64,000 nucleotides of DNA from an uncultured Alphaproteobacteria bacterium (lineage in GTDB: Bacteria; Pseudomonadota; Alphaproteobacteria; RF32; CAG-239). The notes beneath the pieces are model-generated. The model had not been told where the DNA came from, did not search any database, and worked only from the letters and a program-made list of their open reading frames with translations. The stretch's first letter is position 1, and every line of letters begins with the position of its first letter. The position numbers were made by a program, and so were the translations under genes. Of this stretch, positions 15,605 to 23,874 are shown piece by piece. The DNA lies in NCBI GenBank assembly GCA_944392835.1, contig CALXYB010000004.1, positions 62,001 through 126,000 on the forward strand. Direction: 5' to 3'.

Positions 15605-16524
15605 TGAACAGTCAGCCCAAACATATTCCGGTTATGCTGAAAGAAGTTTTGGAATATCTGTCTCCCAAAGACGGTGAGGTTTATGTTGACGCAACTTTTG
15701 GCAACGGCGGTTATACCGAAGCTATTTTGAATTCTGCCGATTGCAAAGTTATCGCCATTGACCGCGACCCGACGGTTTTGCCCAGAGTTGAAGAGCTCAA
15801 ACAAAAATTCGGCTCTCGTTTTGAGTTTAGACAAGGAACTTTCGGCAATATCAAAGACCTTATTGCTCAGCCGATGAACGGTGCGGTTTTTGATATCGGC
15901 GTATCATCTATGCAGTTGGATGAGGCACAAAGAGGCTTCTCTTTTGCCAAAGATGCGCCGCTTGATATGCGGATGTCCTGCTCCGGTCGTACTGCCGCAG
16001 ATATTGTCAACGAAACATCTGAAAAAGAATTGGCTGATTTGATTTACAAATACGGCGAAGAGCGCAAGTCTCGCCAGATTGCGGCAAAAATAGCAGAATA
16101 TCGCCGTCTTAAGCCGATTGAAACAACTAAAGAATTGGCTGAAATTATCTACAAAGTTATTCATAAAATCCCTAACAACAATATTGATCCGGCGACCAGA
16201 ACTTTTCAGGCTCTGCGGATTGTGGTCAATAATGAGCTGGAGGAGCTTGAAAACGGTTTGGAAGGCGCCGTTGACCTTCTTTCCTCTCGCGGCCGCTTGG
16301 TCGTGGTTACTTTCCACTCGTTGGAAGACAGGATTGTCAAATGCTTTTTCAAAGAACAAAGCGGCAAAAATGCCGGTGTATCTCGCTATATGCCGGAGGT
16401 TTTGCCCAAAGATGACAGCGCTTGCCTCGCTGAATGCTCTAAAGCGGTTGCACCAAGTCAAGAAGAGACGGAAAGCAATAAAAGAGCTCGTTCGGCAAAA
16501 TTGCGCTGCGCCGTCAAAAAGTAA
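15604..16524 (+). CDS. rsmH: 16S rRNA (cytosine-1402-N4)-methyltransferase RsmH
   Basis: RsmH (MraW) methylates N4 of C1402 in the ribosomal P site using S-adenosylmethionine. Visible features are HIPVMLKEVLEYL at the start, the SAM-binding segment YVDATFGNGGYTEAIL, FDIGVSSMQLDEAQRGFSF, and the C-terminal VTFHSLEDRIVKCFF. The 306-residue length is normal. It overlaps mraZ by one base and precedes ftsL, the standard gene order of this cluster. Confidence 0.96.
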   Translation: MNSQPKHIPVMLKEVLEYLSPKDGEVYVDATFGNGGYTEAILNSADCKVIAIDRDPTVLPRVEELKQKFGSRFEFRQGTFGNIKDLIAQPMNGAVFDIGVSSMQLDEAQRGFSFAKDAPLDMRMSCSGRTAADIVNETSEKELADLIYKYGEERKSRQIAAKIAEYRRLKPIETTKELAEIIYKVIHKIPNNNIDPATRTFQALRIVVNNELEELENGLEGAVDLLSSRGRLVVVTFHSLEDRIVKCFFKEQSGKNAGVSRYMPEVLPKDDSACLAECSKAVAPSQEETESNKRARSAKLRCAVKK

Positions 16525-16558
16525 TTTTAACCCGCTTACCCAGGAAAGGAATGCGATA

Positions 16559-16945
16559 ATGAATAGTACAAAAACAGCAACGTTAGGACTTTGGGTTGCC
16601 CTTACATGCTTGGTCGGTTTCGGAATGTTCGTGATGAAAAATCAGGTACAGAATCTGGAAAAAGAACTTGCCAGCATCAATCGCAATATTGAAGAAGACG
16701 TTAAAACTATTCATATTCTTAAGGCAGAATGGAGCCATTTGAATAATCCGGCAAGACTTCGTTCTTTGGCAACCAAACATATTGCGCTAAATCAGCTTAA
16801 GGCTGAACAAATTATTAACTATTCTGCGTTACCATTTAATTATGAATCGGGCGAATCAGGCAGAAAGCTGTTGGCTCGTCAAAATATCAGTAATCAGGCT
16901 GAGAAAAACAGACAACTTAAACGTCTGGTCAAGGCTCAACGATAA
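16559..16945 (+). CDS. ftsL: Cell division protein FtsL
   Basis: This 128-residue bitopic protein has a membrane helix at about residues 7-26 and a periplasmic coiled coil (NQVQNLEKELASINRNIEED). The signature ILKAEWSHLNNPARLRSLATKH follows; the W-x-x-L-N-x-P-x-R-L pattern marks FtsL. The start has AGGAAAGGA upstream and lies 34 bases after rsmH. A longer open frame upstream is only the overlap with rsmH in another frame. FtsL bridges FtsB (3027-3362) and the septal synthase FtsI/FtsW. Confidence 0.93.
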   Translation: MNSTKTATLGLWVALTCLVGFGMFVMKNQVQNLEKELASINRNIEEDVKTIHILKAEWSHLNNPARLRSLATKHIALNQLKAEQIINYSALPFNYESGESGRKLLARQNISNQAEKNRQLKRLVKAQR

Positions 16946-16971
16946 TTAAATTATAAGGCAGAAGCGAGAAT

Positions 16972-18720
16972 ATGTGGGGAAAGTATTTTTCCGGCCGCGA
17001 GGAGAAGAATTTTTATCTTCCAGGTCAGGAAATTAAGATTGATAAGAGTTTTTCTTTTAATAATTATACTTGTGAGAAAGACCCTCTTTCCACCTGTAAG
17101 AATCGTGTCGCTTTTGCAACCCTGATGTTTTTGTTGGTGTATGCGGTTATCGGCGTTAGATTATTCAATGTATGCATTACACCCAACAACACAGAAACCC
17201 AAACTGCCGATGAATCCGACACCATTCGCGCCTATGCGGCAAACCCCATTAAACGCGCAGATATTCTTGACCGCAACGGCACAATCATTGCAACATCTCT
17301 CCCCACGGTTAACCTTTACGCTAATCCTAAAAAAATTCTGAACGCCAAAAAAGCCGCCGCCGAATTGAGCCGGATTTTTCCTGATATGCGCTATGAAGAT
17401 ATTTTATCAAAGCTCCAGCGCAGAGGCAGTTTTGTTTATATCAAACGCAACCTTTCCCCTTCGCAACAATATCAAATCAATTATTTGGGTATTCCGGGGT
17501 TGGATTTTGAAGACGGCGAAAAACGTATTTATCCGCACAAAAATCTCTTTGCTCATATCTTGGGCAACACGAATATTGATAACAAGGGAATATCCGGCCT
17601 TGAAAAGAAACTTGATGAACGCTTAACGGAATCTGATATTCCGCTGCAGCTGACCATTGATGCCGGTATTCAGGACACTATTCGCAACGAACTCGCCGCC
17701 GCCGTTGAAAAATTCAGCGCAGATGGTGCCGCCGCTATCCTGATGGATGTTGAGAATGGCGAAATTATCTCTATGATTTCTTTGCCTGACTATGACCCGA
17801 ACCTTAATAATTATAAGACACCGCGCGCACAATTTAATTTTGCGACAAAAGGTGTTTATGAACCGGGGTCGGTTTTGAAGATTTTTAATGCCGCACTTGG
17901 TCTGGAAAGCGGGAAAGTAAAAATGGCTGATAGTTTTGACGCAACCAAGCCCTTAAAACTCCGCTACAACACCATCAAAGATTATCGCGGCGAAAATCGG
18001 TGGCTGACCTTGCAAGAAGTCTTGATTTACTCCTCCAATATCGGCTCGGCGCAAATTGCCTTGAAAGTCGGCAAAAAAGAGCAGCAAAACTTTCTAAAAA
18101 ATCTTGGCTTCTTTGAACCAATCAAAAGCATTGAAGTGGCCGAAAAAGGCTATCCTCTTGTACCTAAACGCTGGGGCGAAGAAACAACGGCAACCATTGG
18201 CTACGGCTACGGTATCTCAATTACGCCGTTGCACTTAGTCAGCGCTTTTGCCGGTGTTATCAACGGCGGAATTTATCATGAACCGACACTTATAAAGGAC
18301 AATAAGAATACATTGAGCCATCGTGTCGTTTCCTTCAATACATCCAAAGAAATGCGCCAATTGCTTCGCGGCGTTGTTGTGGAAGGTTCCGGCAAACGCG
18401 CCAATGTTTTGGGGTATGAAGTCGCCGGCAAGACCGGAACAGCCAACAAACTGGTAGACGGCAAATATATCAACAAAAAAGTTATGACTTCTTTCTTGGC
18501 TACTTTTCCGGCCTCCAATCCGCAATATGCCTTGTTCCTGATGATGGATGAGCCTAAAGCTACCAAAGATACTTGGGGCTTTGTTACTTCCGGTTGGAAT
18601 ACGGTTCCGACTGCCGGAAAGATTATTTCAACCATCGCGCCGCAACTGAATATTAAGGCGAATTATGACCTTGATGAACAAAGACGGAATCGGATTATTG
18701 AGGCTTCTTACGGAAGGTAA
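16972..18720 (+). CDS. ftsI: Septal transpeptidase FtsI (PBP3)
   Basis: This class B penicillin-binding protein crosslinks septal peptidoglycan. The 582-residue protein has one membrane helix near residues 46-66, a dimerisation/pedestal domain, and a C-terminal transpeptidase domain. The active-site motifs are complete: the SxxK nucleophile in PGSVLKIF (Ser300), SSN in YSSNIGSA, and KTGT in AGKTGTANK (Lys487). It follows ftsL by 26 bases. In most alphaproteobacteria murE and murF follow; here a terminator and ankyrin genes follow instead, so the cluster is split. Confidence 0.95.
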   Translation: MWGKYFSGREEKNFYLPGQEIKIDKSFSFNNYTCEKDPLSTCKNRVAFATLMFLLVYAVIGVRLFNVCITPNNTETQTADESDTIRAYAANPIKRADILDRNGTIIATSLPTVNLYANPKKILNAKKAAAELSRIFPDMRYEDILSKLQRRGSFVYIKRNLSPSQQYQINYLGIPGLDFEDGEKRIYPHKNLFAHILGNTNIDNKGISGLEKKLDERLTESDIPLQLTIDAGIQDTIRNELAAAVEKFSADGAAAILMDVENGEIISMISLPDYDPNLNNYKTPRAQFNFATKGVYEPGSVLKIFNAALGLESGKVKMADSFDATKPLKLRYNTIKDYRGENRWLTLQEVLIYSSNIGSAQIALKVGKKEQQNFLKNLGFFEPIKSIEVAEKGYPLVPKRWGEETTATIGYGYGISITPLHLVSAFAGVINGGIYHEPTLIKDNKNTLSHRVVSFNTSKEMRQLLRGVVVEGSGKRANVLGYEVAGKTGTANKLVDGKYINKKVMTSFLATFPASNPQYALFLMMDEPKATKDTWGFVTSGWNTVPTAGKIISTIAPQLNIKANYDLDEQRRNRIIEASYGR

Positions 18721-18800
18721 GGATATTTTAGGAATATAATCCTTTACAATTTGAAAAATTTTTGTTATTGTTTTTTTGTCACTTGCTCTTAGTGTATTTA

Positions 18801-18828
18801 AAAACCGCCTTTATCAGGCGGTTTTTTT
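18801..18828 (+). terminator. Terminator after ftsI
   Basis: ACCGCCT and AGGCGGT pair over a TTATC loop and are followed by seven T. The T run overlaps the first base of the 109-bp repeat. Confidence 0.85.
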
Positions 18829-18933
18829 AACCAAATATTATCTTGATTTAGCTAAAATACAGCTATCTTTGAGATGACGGAGTATCTTCTATGAAAAAGT
18901 TTTTCAAATATTTCGGACTTATTCTGGGCGGCT
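18825..18933 (+). repeat. 109-bp direct repeat, copy 1 (leader and first codons)
   Basis: Bases 18825-18933 are identical to 20373-20481. The repeat holds the upstream region, ribosome site (GGAG) and first 14 codons (MKKFFKYFGLILGG) of an ankyrin gene. The two copies are 1548 bp apart in the same orientation, so recombination between them would delete one ankyrin gene and the gene between. Confidence 0.95.
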
Positions 18934-19556
18934 GTTTTATTGTTTGGCTTTTGGCTAATCTTGTTTTTAACATTTCTTATTGGTCTTGGTGGAAATTTAA
19001 TCAAGCCGCAGATAACGGCGACATTCAAACAATGTCTGATATGCTAGAAAATGGTTATAATCCAATGAATATTACTAAAAGTGATTTTTATTATAAAACT
19101 AACCATTTTGAAGCAGCTTTAATTAATGCGCCAAACCCGATTGACGTCATAGATTTTTTCTTAAAAAACAATATTGATATTGATAGTCCGCTCCATGGCG
19201 GAAATACGCCGCTCCAGTTGGCCATATTCATTAAAAAACCTGAAATTGCCAAATTTTTGATAGAAAAAGGAGCTAATCTTGATGTCTTAGCTAAGGGAAT
19301 GACAATAACAGATCTTGCTATTGCTACTGACCAACCCGAAATTATTATGATGATTCCATCTGATAAAATTTTAATCGGAGAACAAAATAAGTCTAATTAT
19401 GTTTATTTTGCCCGTGCCATTAAATATGCTGACACAAAAAAAACTGATAATAGAGTTTTAGATGCTCTAATAAATCAAGGATTTTGTTCTGATGGCGATA
19501 TTAATGAGATACGAAATATACTTAAGAGCAAAAAAAACATTTACGATTTGCTATAG
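18891..19556 (+). CDS. Membrane-anchored ankyrin-repeat protein
   Basis: This 221-residue protein starts MKKFFKYFGLILGG and continues as a membrane helix (about residues 5-29). Ankyrin-like repeats follow, clearest at 95-130 (GGNTPLQLAIFIKKPEIAKFLI then EKGANLD). The ATG has GGAG nine bases upstream. Ankyrin repeats bind proteins, and a short membrane-anchored form would display them at the envelope, with topology undetermined. The leader and N-terminus are duplicated exactly in the gene at 20439. Small ankyrin proteins sometimes serve as immunity partners of toxins; nothing here proves that. A terminator follows. Confidence 0.75.
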   Translation: MKKFFKYFGLILGGCFIVWLLANLVFNISYWSWWKFNQAADNGDIQTMSDMLENGYNPMNITKSDFYYKTNHFEAALINAPNPIDVIDFFLKNNIDIDSPLHGGNTPLQLAIFIKKPEIAKFLIEKGANLDVLAKGMTITDLAIATDQPEIIMMIPSDKILIGEQNKSNYVYFARAIKYADTKKTDNRVLDALINQGFCSDGDINEIRNILKSKKNIYDLL

Positions 19557-19583
19557 TATCAACAAAATTAATAAATTTTAACT

Positions 19584-19611
19584 AAGCGCAATAATTATTG
19601 CGCTTTTTTTT
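19584..19611 (+). terminator. Terminator just before the peptidoglycan-binding-like gene
   Basis: AGCGCAATAATTATTGCGCT is a fully symmetric hairpin followed by eight T. The next gene's ribosome site (GGAG) begins within a few bases, and no promoter is visible between, so that gene depends on read-through or a promoter inside the ankyrin gene. Confidence 0.85.
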
Positions 19612-19624
19612 ATGGAGAAAAAAA

Positions 19625-20371
19625 ATGTTTTTTAAATTATTTGATATAAAAAAATCTTTAGACAACTTAAATCGTACAGAAAAAGATTTTGAAAAAGCTA
19701 CCTCTCCTTTGATTTCTGATAAAGAAAAGGAAAAATATTTAGAAAAGGCTCAAGAAAAAGCTCCTGAGATAATTCCAGAGTATCATAAATATTTACGGGA
19801 ACTTACACCTTATCAAAACAAATCTAAAAAAGAGAAACAGCATTCTGAGCGGAGCAAAGAATATATGAATAGTTTTACTCAAAACTATCGTCCTGAACTG
19901 GATATTTTATTAAATCCTATTCAGAATCTTGACAGTGATGATATTCTTAAAGCTAAGAAATTTGCTATGTTTGATAATGATGATGTTTCCTTAGGAAAAC
20001 AGATAAATGATAAAATTTCTTCTTGGTACGACAATATTTACGGAACGGCTCCCGTTAAAAGAGATGCTACAGGAAGGCAGATTACAACAAATACTAAGCT
20101 CAGTTCTCAACATAAAAAGCCCCTGTTGGCAAAAGATGGTAATACAATAGAAAATAGTCTGCAAAATTTGTCTGAACAACTGACTCTTATTGACAACAAT
20201 TCATCCAATGATGGGGTTAAGGCTTTACAAAAAAGTTTGAATATTTTAGGAGCTATTCCCCCTCTTGATATTGATGGAAAACTCGGTCCTAAAACCACTT
20301 TTCAGACAAGAAAATATTTGGTTGAAAATGGTTATGAGCCCCTGGCAAAATCTATTAAAACATCAGTCTGA
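19625..20371 (+). CDS. Peptidoglycan-binding-domain-like protein
   Basis: The start is the ATG at 19625 (MFFKLFDIKK), eight bases after GGAG. The 248-residue protein is charged and helical for its first 130 residues. Residues about 196-236 read VKALQKSLNILGAIPPLDID then GKLGPKTTFQTRKYL, which matches the PG_binding_1 pattern (LQ-x-x-LN-x-x-G...DGK-x-GP-x-T). No signal peptide or catalytic domain is evident, so how it would reach peptidoglycan is unclear. It lies between two ankyrin genes that share one leader, and behind a terminator. The final stop is two bases before the second copy of the leader repeat. An effector or toxin role is possible but unsupported. Confidence 0.65.
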   Translation: MFFKLFDIKKSLDNLNRTEKDFEKATSPLISDKEKEKYLEKAQEKAPEIIPEYHKYLRELTPYQNKSKKEKQHSERSKEYMNSFTQNYRPELDILLNPIQNLDSDDILKAKKFAMFDNDDVSLGKQINDKISSWYDNIYGTAPVKRDATGRQITTNTKLSSQHKKPLLAKDGNTIENSLQNLSEQLTLIDNNSSNDGVKALQKSLNILGAIPPLDIDGKLGPKTTFQTRKYLVENGYEPLAKSIKTSV

Positions 20372-20372
20372 G

Positions 20373-20481
20373 TTTTAACCAAATATTATCTTGATTTAGC
20401 TAAAATACAGCTATCTTTGAGATGACGGAGTATCTTCTATGAAAAAGTTTTTCAAATATTTCGGACTTATTCTGGGCGGCT
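20373..20481 (+). repeat. 109-bp direct repeat, copy 2
   Basis: This copy is identical to 18825-18933 and begins one base after the stop of the preceding gene. It supplies the leader and first 14 codons of the second ankyrin gene. Confidence 0.95.
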
Positions 20482-20903
20482 TAATTGTGGCTGTTGTTTT
20501 GATATGGAATATTTTTTATTATATTTACAGCGACTGGGGAAATTTTGTGGAAGCAGCTGAAAAAAATGATATTTTGCAAATGCAAGAAATCTTAAATCAA
20601 GGATTTGATATTAATCAAAGCTTTATGCGTGTTTCTCCTTTACTGGCGGCAATATCCTATGCAAAAAGTGATTATAACACAATTAAGTTTATGCTCAATC
20701 ACGGTGCTGATGTTAATTTTAAAAGTAAAAACGGGCTTATGCCCATACATCATGCCATTATGGAAGGACGTGCAGATATTGTAAAACTTCTTTTAGAATA
20801 TGGTACAGATGCATCTTATAAAATAAACAATAAAACACTACTTGATATTGCTCGTATCACAGATAATTCAGAGATTATTAAAACAATTGAGCAATATCAA
20901 TAG
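20439..20903 (+). CDS. Membrane-anchored ankyrin-repeat protein, paralogue
   Basis: This 154-residue protein has the same first 14 residues as the gene at 18891, a membrane helix to about residue 32, and at least three ankyrin units, the clearest being NGLMPIHHAIMEGRADIVKL then LLEYGTDASYK. After the identical start the two proteins share the fold but little exact sequence. The perfect DNA identity at the start is therefore a recent copying or gene-conversion event onto older paralogues. The gene ends at a terminator shared with the convergent yacG. Confidence 0.8.
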   Translation: MKKFFKYFGLILGGLIVAVVLIWNIFYYIYSDWGNFVEAAEKNDILQMQEILNQGFDINQSFMRVSPLLAAISYAKSDYNTIKFMLNHGADVNFKSKNGLMPIHHAIMEGRADIVKLLLEYGTDASYKINNKTLLDIARITDNSEIIKTIEQYQ

Positions 20904-20916
20904 CTTTATATTTTGC

Positions 20917-20948
20917 AAAAACCCCTCGCGGTTATGCGAGGGGTTTTG
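20917..20948. terminator. Bidirectional terminator
   Basis: AAAACCCCTCGC and GCGAGGGGTTTT pair over GGTTAT, with A on one side and T on the other. It lies between convergent genes and serves both. Confidence 0.85.
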
Positions 20949-20949
20949 G

Positions 20950-21165
20950 TTATTCTTCCGTATCTGCTTTTTGCTTTTCAAGCTCTTTTTCAAGCTCCTC
21001 ATAGTCCTCTTCGTCCAGCTCTTCTGCCGGAATGCGGTAACTCTCGTTAAACCAATTACCTAAGTCTATGTCTGCACAGCGTTTGGAGCAAAAAGGTTTA
21101 TATTTTCCCGCTGGAGCTATTTTTTTGCATATGGGGCAGCGATAGGTTTTGACAACTTCGCTCAT
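20950..21165 (-). CDS. yacG: DNA gyrase inhibitor YacG family zinc protein
   Basis: The start is set at the ATG at 21165 (MSEVVKTYRCPICKK), which overlaps the stop of the preceding gene by four bases. The 71-residue protein has a CPIC...FCSKRCADIDLG zinc-ribbon (C-x2-C and C-x3-C) and a long acidic tail of Glu and Lys. YacG binds zinc and, in E. coli, inhibits gyrase. The rng-yacG pairing is usual in alphaproteobacteria. Confidence 0.9.
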   Translation of the reverse strand: MSEVVKTYRCPICKKIAPAGKYKPFCSKRCADIDLGNWFNESYRIPAEELDEEDYEELEKELEKQKADTEE

Positions 21166-22331
21166 TTGGCAACCCTCCCCGTGCCCTGACAAGTTTCACA
21201 TTCGGTGGTCAAGACATCCGAAAGGGTCGGACGGCGGCGAACGCGCTGAATCTCCACATTGCCGCCACGGCTCAAGCCCAAAACCCTTGCACGGTGCGGA
21301 TCTTCCGCCAAAGCATTTTCCAGCTCCTCAATAACCGGCTTCAAAAACTTGTATTCCGAAGAGCCGGCAAAATCTACAATAATCTTGCCCGACAAGTTGC
21401 GCAGGCGAATCTGGTGTGCAATTTCTACCGCAGCCTCTGAATTTAACCTTGTGATGGAGCCGTTAGATTTGTCATCGCCGCTGTCTACATCTATGGCAAC
21501 GCAAGCTCTGGTCTCCTCAATATGAATGCGACCGCCGCTCTTTAAACGAACCGTCTTTTGCAAAGCCTCAGAAATCGCCTCTTCCAGACCATATTCGGCA
21601 AAAGGCTCCGCCATATATTCTACAGCAAACTCGCCTTTAAAAGCTTCCTTCAGCTCGTTTTCAACATTATGATTGTTCACGACAACCTTGGTCAAAGCCG
21701 GCTGTGAGCGCATAATATATTCTGCCAGAGGGTCTGCTTTGGCATAGAGTAAAGCAGGAGCCTTGGCATTGCGGGCTTTGATGCGAACACCCTCATATAT
21801 CTCTCGCAATGACTTCATCTCTTCGGCCAAGACATCAAACGGAACTTCTACCGAAGATGTGCGCAGAATCCAACCTTCCTGTCCGGTTGTGTTCTCAATA
21901 ACTTTTTCCTTATATTCCGCCAGTTTTTCCTTATCCTCAATGCGCGGAGAGGCATCCACATGCAAACGATAAGGGCAATAGACCAAATGCGGACCGACAA
22001 TCTGAATGGAGCGGACAACCTTTGCGCCCTTCTCGGCGCGTTGCTCTTGTGCAACCTGAACAACCAGACTTTGGCCTTCCGTCATATTGGCTTCATTCAG
22101 TCCTGCTTCCTCAGCATTCAGAAAGGCATCTTTACCATCGGCAATATCTACAAAAAAACCGACCTTATCATGCGCCAAATCCAGCTTATGAGTTATCTTG
22201 CCCAGATAGATGTTGCCTTCCGCGGCCTGATTTTCTTTGACAAACTCAATCTCTTGCAACTCGCCTGCGCCAAGCATGGCAATACGGGTCAGATTATTCT
22301 TTTTTTCATAAACGATTACATCTGTATTCAT
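21162..22331 (-). CDS. rng: Ribonuclease E/G family endonuclease, short form
   Basis: This RNase G-like enzyme cleaves AU-rich single-stranded RNA in rRNA maturation and mRNA decay. The 389-residue protein has the S1-type region GNIYLGKITHKLDLAHDKVG then FFVDIADGKDAFL. The catalytic DNase-I-like region has acidic residues in CVAIDVDSGDDKSNG, and the zinc-link motif TECETCQGTGRV (CxxC) lies at the end. It is shorter than most RNase G (about 490) and lacks the RNase E scaffold tail. It overlaps maf upstream and yacG downstream by four bases each, so the three are translationally coupled. Confidence 0.9.
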   Translation of the reverse strand: MNTDVIVYEKKNNLTRIAMLGAGELQEIEFVKENQAAEGNIYLGKITHKLDLAHDKVGFFVDIADGKDAFLNAEEAGLNEANMTEGQSLVVQVAQEQRAEKGAKVVRSIQIVGPHLVYCPYRLHVDASPRIEDKEKLAEYKEKVIENTTGQEGWILRTSSVEVPFDVLAEEMKSLREIYEGVRIKARNAKAPALLYAKADPLAEYIMRSQPALTKVVVNNHNVENELKEAFKGEFAVEYMAEPFAEYGLEEAISEALQKTVRLKSGGRIHIEETRACVAIDVDSGDDKSNGSITRLNSEAAVEIAHQIRLRNLSGKIIVDFAGSSEYKFLKPVIEELENALAEDPHRARVLGLSRGGNVEIQRVRRRPTLSDVLTTECETCQGTGRVAK

Positions 22332-22906
22332 TTTATACCTATCCCATTCAACAAGTTTCTGGTTTCATATAAAGGCAAACCGATGACGCCTGAGTAAGAA
22401 CCGATTATTTTTTTGACATAACAGTCCATATCTTCAATTTTATAACCGCAAGCTCCTTCCCAGTTGTGGCTTTCAACATAAGCCTTAATCTCTACGGGGG
22501 TGAGCTTTTTCATCAAAATCCGCGTTGAAACGGTGCGCTGAGCAACCCGCCCGTCTTTGGCTATGACGCAAACAGAGCTGATGACCCGATGTGCCTTGCC
22601 CGAGAGTTTTTCCATAACCTTGGTTTGTTCTTCTTCACTGTGGGCTTTGTGCAAAATGGCGGTTCCGACAACGACAACCGTGTCGCAAGCCAAAATATTT
22701 TCTTGCGGAAAAAGCCCGGCAATACGTCGGGCTTTCTCTAAGGCCATCCGCTTTACATAAGCTGTGGCCGTCTCATATTTTTTTTCGCTCTCGTCAATAT
22801 CTGCCGGGCGAATTTGCTTGGGCAAAAAGCCCATTTGCGCCAAAAGCTCGCAGCGTTGCGGAGAGCCCGAAGCCAGAATGAAGTCTTTTTCTTGCGGCTG
22901 TATCAT
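22328..22906 (-). CDS. maf: Maf-like nucleoside triphosphate pyrophosphatase
   Basis: Maf proteins hydrolyse non-canonical or modified nucleotides to monophosphates. The 192-residue protein has FILASGSPQRCELLAQMGF (the ASxSPRR-like motif, with QR here), the central ILACDTVVVVG acidic motif, and LSGKAHRVISSVCV near 120. GYKIEDMDCYVKKIIGSYSG then VIGLPLYET gives the C-terminal signature. It is the second gene of a dksA-maf-rng-yacG unit and overlaps rng. Confidence 0.93.
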   Translation of the reverse strand: MIQPQEKDFILASGSPQRCELLAQMGFLPKQIRPADIDESEKKYETATAYVKRMALEKARRIAGLFPQENILACDTVVVVGTAILHKAHSEEEQTKVMEKLSGKAHRVISSVCVIAKDGRVAQRTVSTRILMKKLTPVEIKAYVESHNWEGACGYKIEDMDCYVKKIIGSYSGVIGLPLYETRNLLNGIGIK

Positions 22907-22909
22907 CGC

Positions 22910-23335
22910 TTAGGCTTCGTCGTCGTAGGTTTTTTCCATTCTTTCGTGGCGTTCCTGAGCCTCAATTGAAAGTGTGGCCACCGGACGAGCTTCCAAGCGC
23001 TCAATGCCAATCGGCTCACCGGTTTCTTCACAATAACCGTATACGCCATCTTCAATACGCTTCAAAGCATCGTTAATCTTAGAAATCAGCTTACGTGCAC
23101 GGTCTTTAGTGCGCAAGTCCAGAGCCTTGTCTGTTTCCAGCGATGCTCTATCTAACTGGTCCGGCTGGTTTAAGCCTCCCTGACGTAAGTCTTCCAATGT
23201 GTCTTTGGATTGTTCCAAAAGAGATTTTTTCCAGCTCAAAAGTTTCTGACGAAAATACTCAATCTGATATTCGTTCATATACTCTTCATCAGCTGAAGGT
23301 TTGTAGTCGGGAGGAAGAATGATTTCGCTATCCAT
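22910..23335 (-). CDS. dksA: RNA polymerase-binding transcription factor DksA
   Basis: DksA binds the RNA polymerase secondary channel and, with ppGpp, resets transcription during starvation. The 141-residue protein has the coiled coil with the DRAS-like tip (LDRASLETDKALDLRTKDRA) and the C-terminal fold YGYCEETGEPIGIERLEARP. Only one cysteine of the usual four-cysteine zinc site is kept (CEET, then TLSIEAQ), as in the zinc-independent type common in alphaproteobacteria. It starts the maf-rng-yacG unit, with fliX next upstream in the same direction. Confidence 0.93.
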   Translation of the reverse strand: MDSEIILPPDYKPSADEEYMNEYQIEYFRQKLLSWKKSLLEQSKDTLEDLRQGGLNQPDQLDRASLETDKALDLRTKDRARKLISKINDALKRIEDGVYGYCEETGEPIGIERLEARPVATLSIEAQERHERMEKTYDDEA

Positions 23336-23439
23336 TTTCGGTCTCCTTGGATTTATTGTTATTAGCGAGGTTCTTTATCTAGCAAGCAAAATACAGATTT
23401 CAATCATGAACTGCAAGCAAAAAAACGAATAAGCCACAG

Positions 23440-23862
23440 TTATTTCATCAGTTTTGCTAACTCAACCTCCACTCGCAGCTCAATTTCGCCGATTAACTCT
23501 GCTAATCTTTCATCTGCGGTGTTTATTTTGGTTTCTTTCACATAGCGGGATATTTCTATCAATTTATCCTTAGAAATATAGCCCATCAGCAAGCCGTCTC
23601 TTATTTCTTCAAGCTTTTCAAGCAAAGTATTGCCGCGTTTGAGCATTTGCTTGCGCTTTGCTTTTTCTTCTTCGCCATCTACCATTTGCGCAGCAAAAAT
23701 AGCATCGGCAACGGCTATCCCCGCAGTACCCCCCACCGGATTGGATGCCGGCTTCATTGTCTCTTTCAGATACAGAGAAAAGCTTTCACCTCCGCTTGCC
23801 TTTTTGGTCTTAGCAGCATTATTCAAATCGTTCGTTTTATTGACATCATTAACTTTTATCAC
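23440..23862 (-). CDS. fliX: Flagellar assembly regulator FliX
   Basis: FliX couples flagellar basal-body assembly to the activity of the sigma-54 activator FlbD, which is encoded at 43881-45197. The 140-residue protein has the typical pattern GGESFSLYLKE near residue 24, VADAIFAAQMVDGEEEKAKR, and the conserved RGNTLLEKLEEIRDGLLMGY then ELIGEIELRVEVELAK. It has no signal peptide. It is located apart from the main flagellar cluster, beside dksA, as in several alphaproteobacteria. Confidence 0.88.
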   Translation of the reverse strand: MIKVNDVNKTNDLNNAAKTKKASGGESFSLYLKETMKPASNPVGGTAGIAVADAIFAAQMVDGEEEKAKRKQMLKRGNTLLEKLEEIRDGLLMGYISKDKLIEISRYVKETKINTADERLAELIGEIELRVEVELAKLMK

Positions 23863-23874
23863 TTTTGCTCTCCG

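Noticed and set aside
16118..16558. Upstream extension of the ftsL frame into rsmH
   Set aside because: The sequence overlaps rsmH in another frame and is not FtsL-like; FtsL starts at 16559 with a good ribosome site.
22910..23335. DksA judged defective because of missing cysteines
   Set aside because: Reduced-cysteine DksA is standard in many alphaproteobacteria and the coiled-coil tip is intact.
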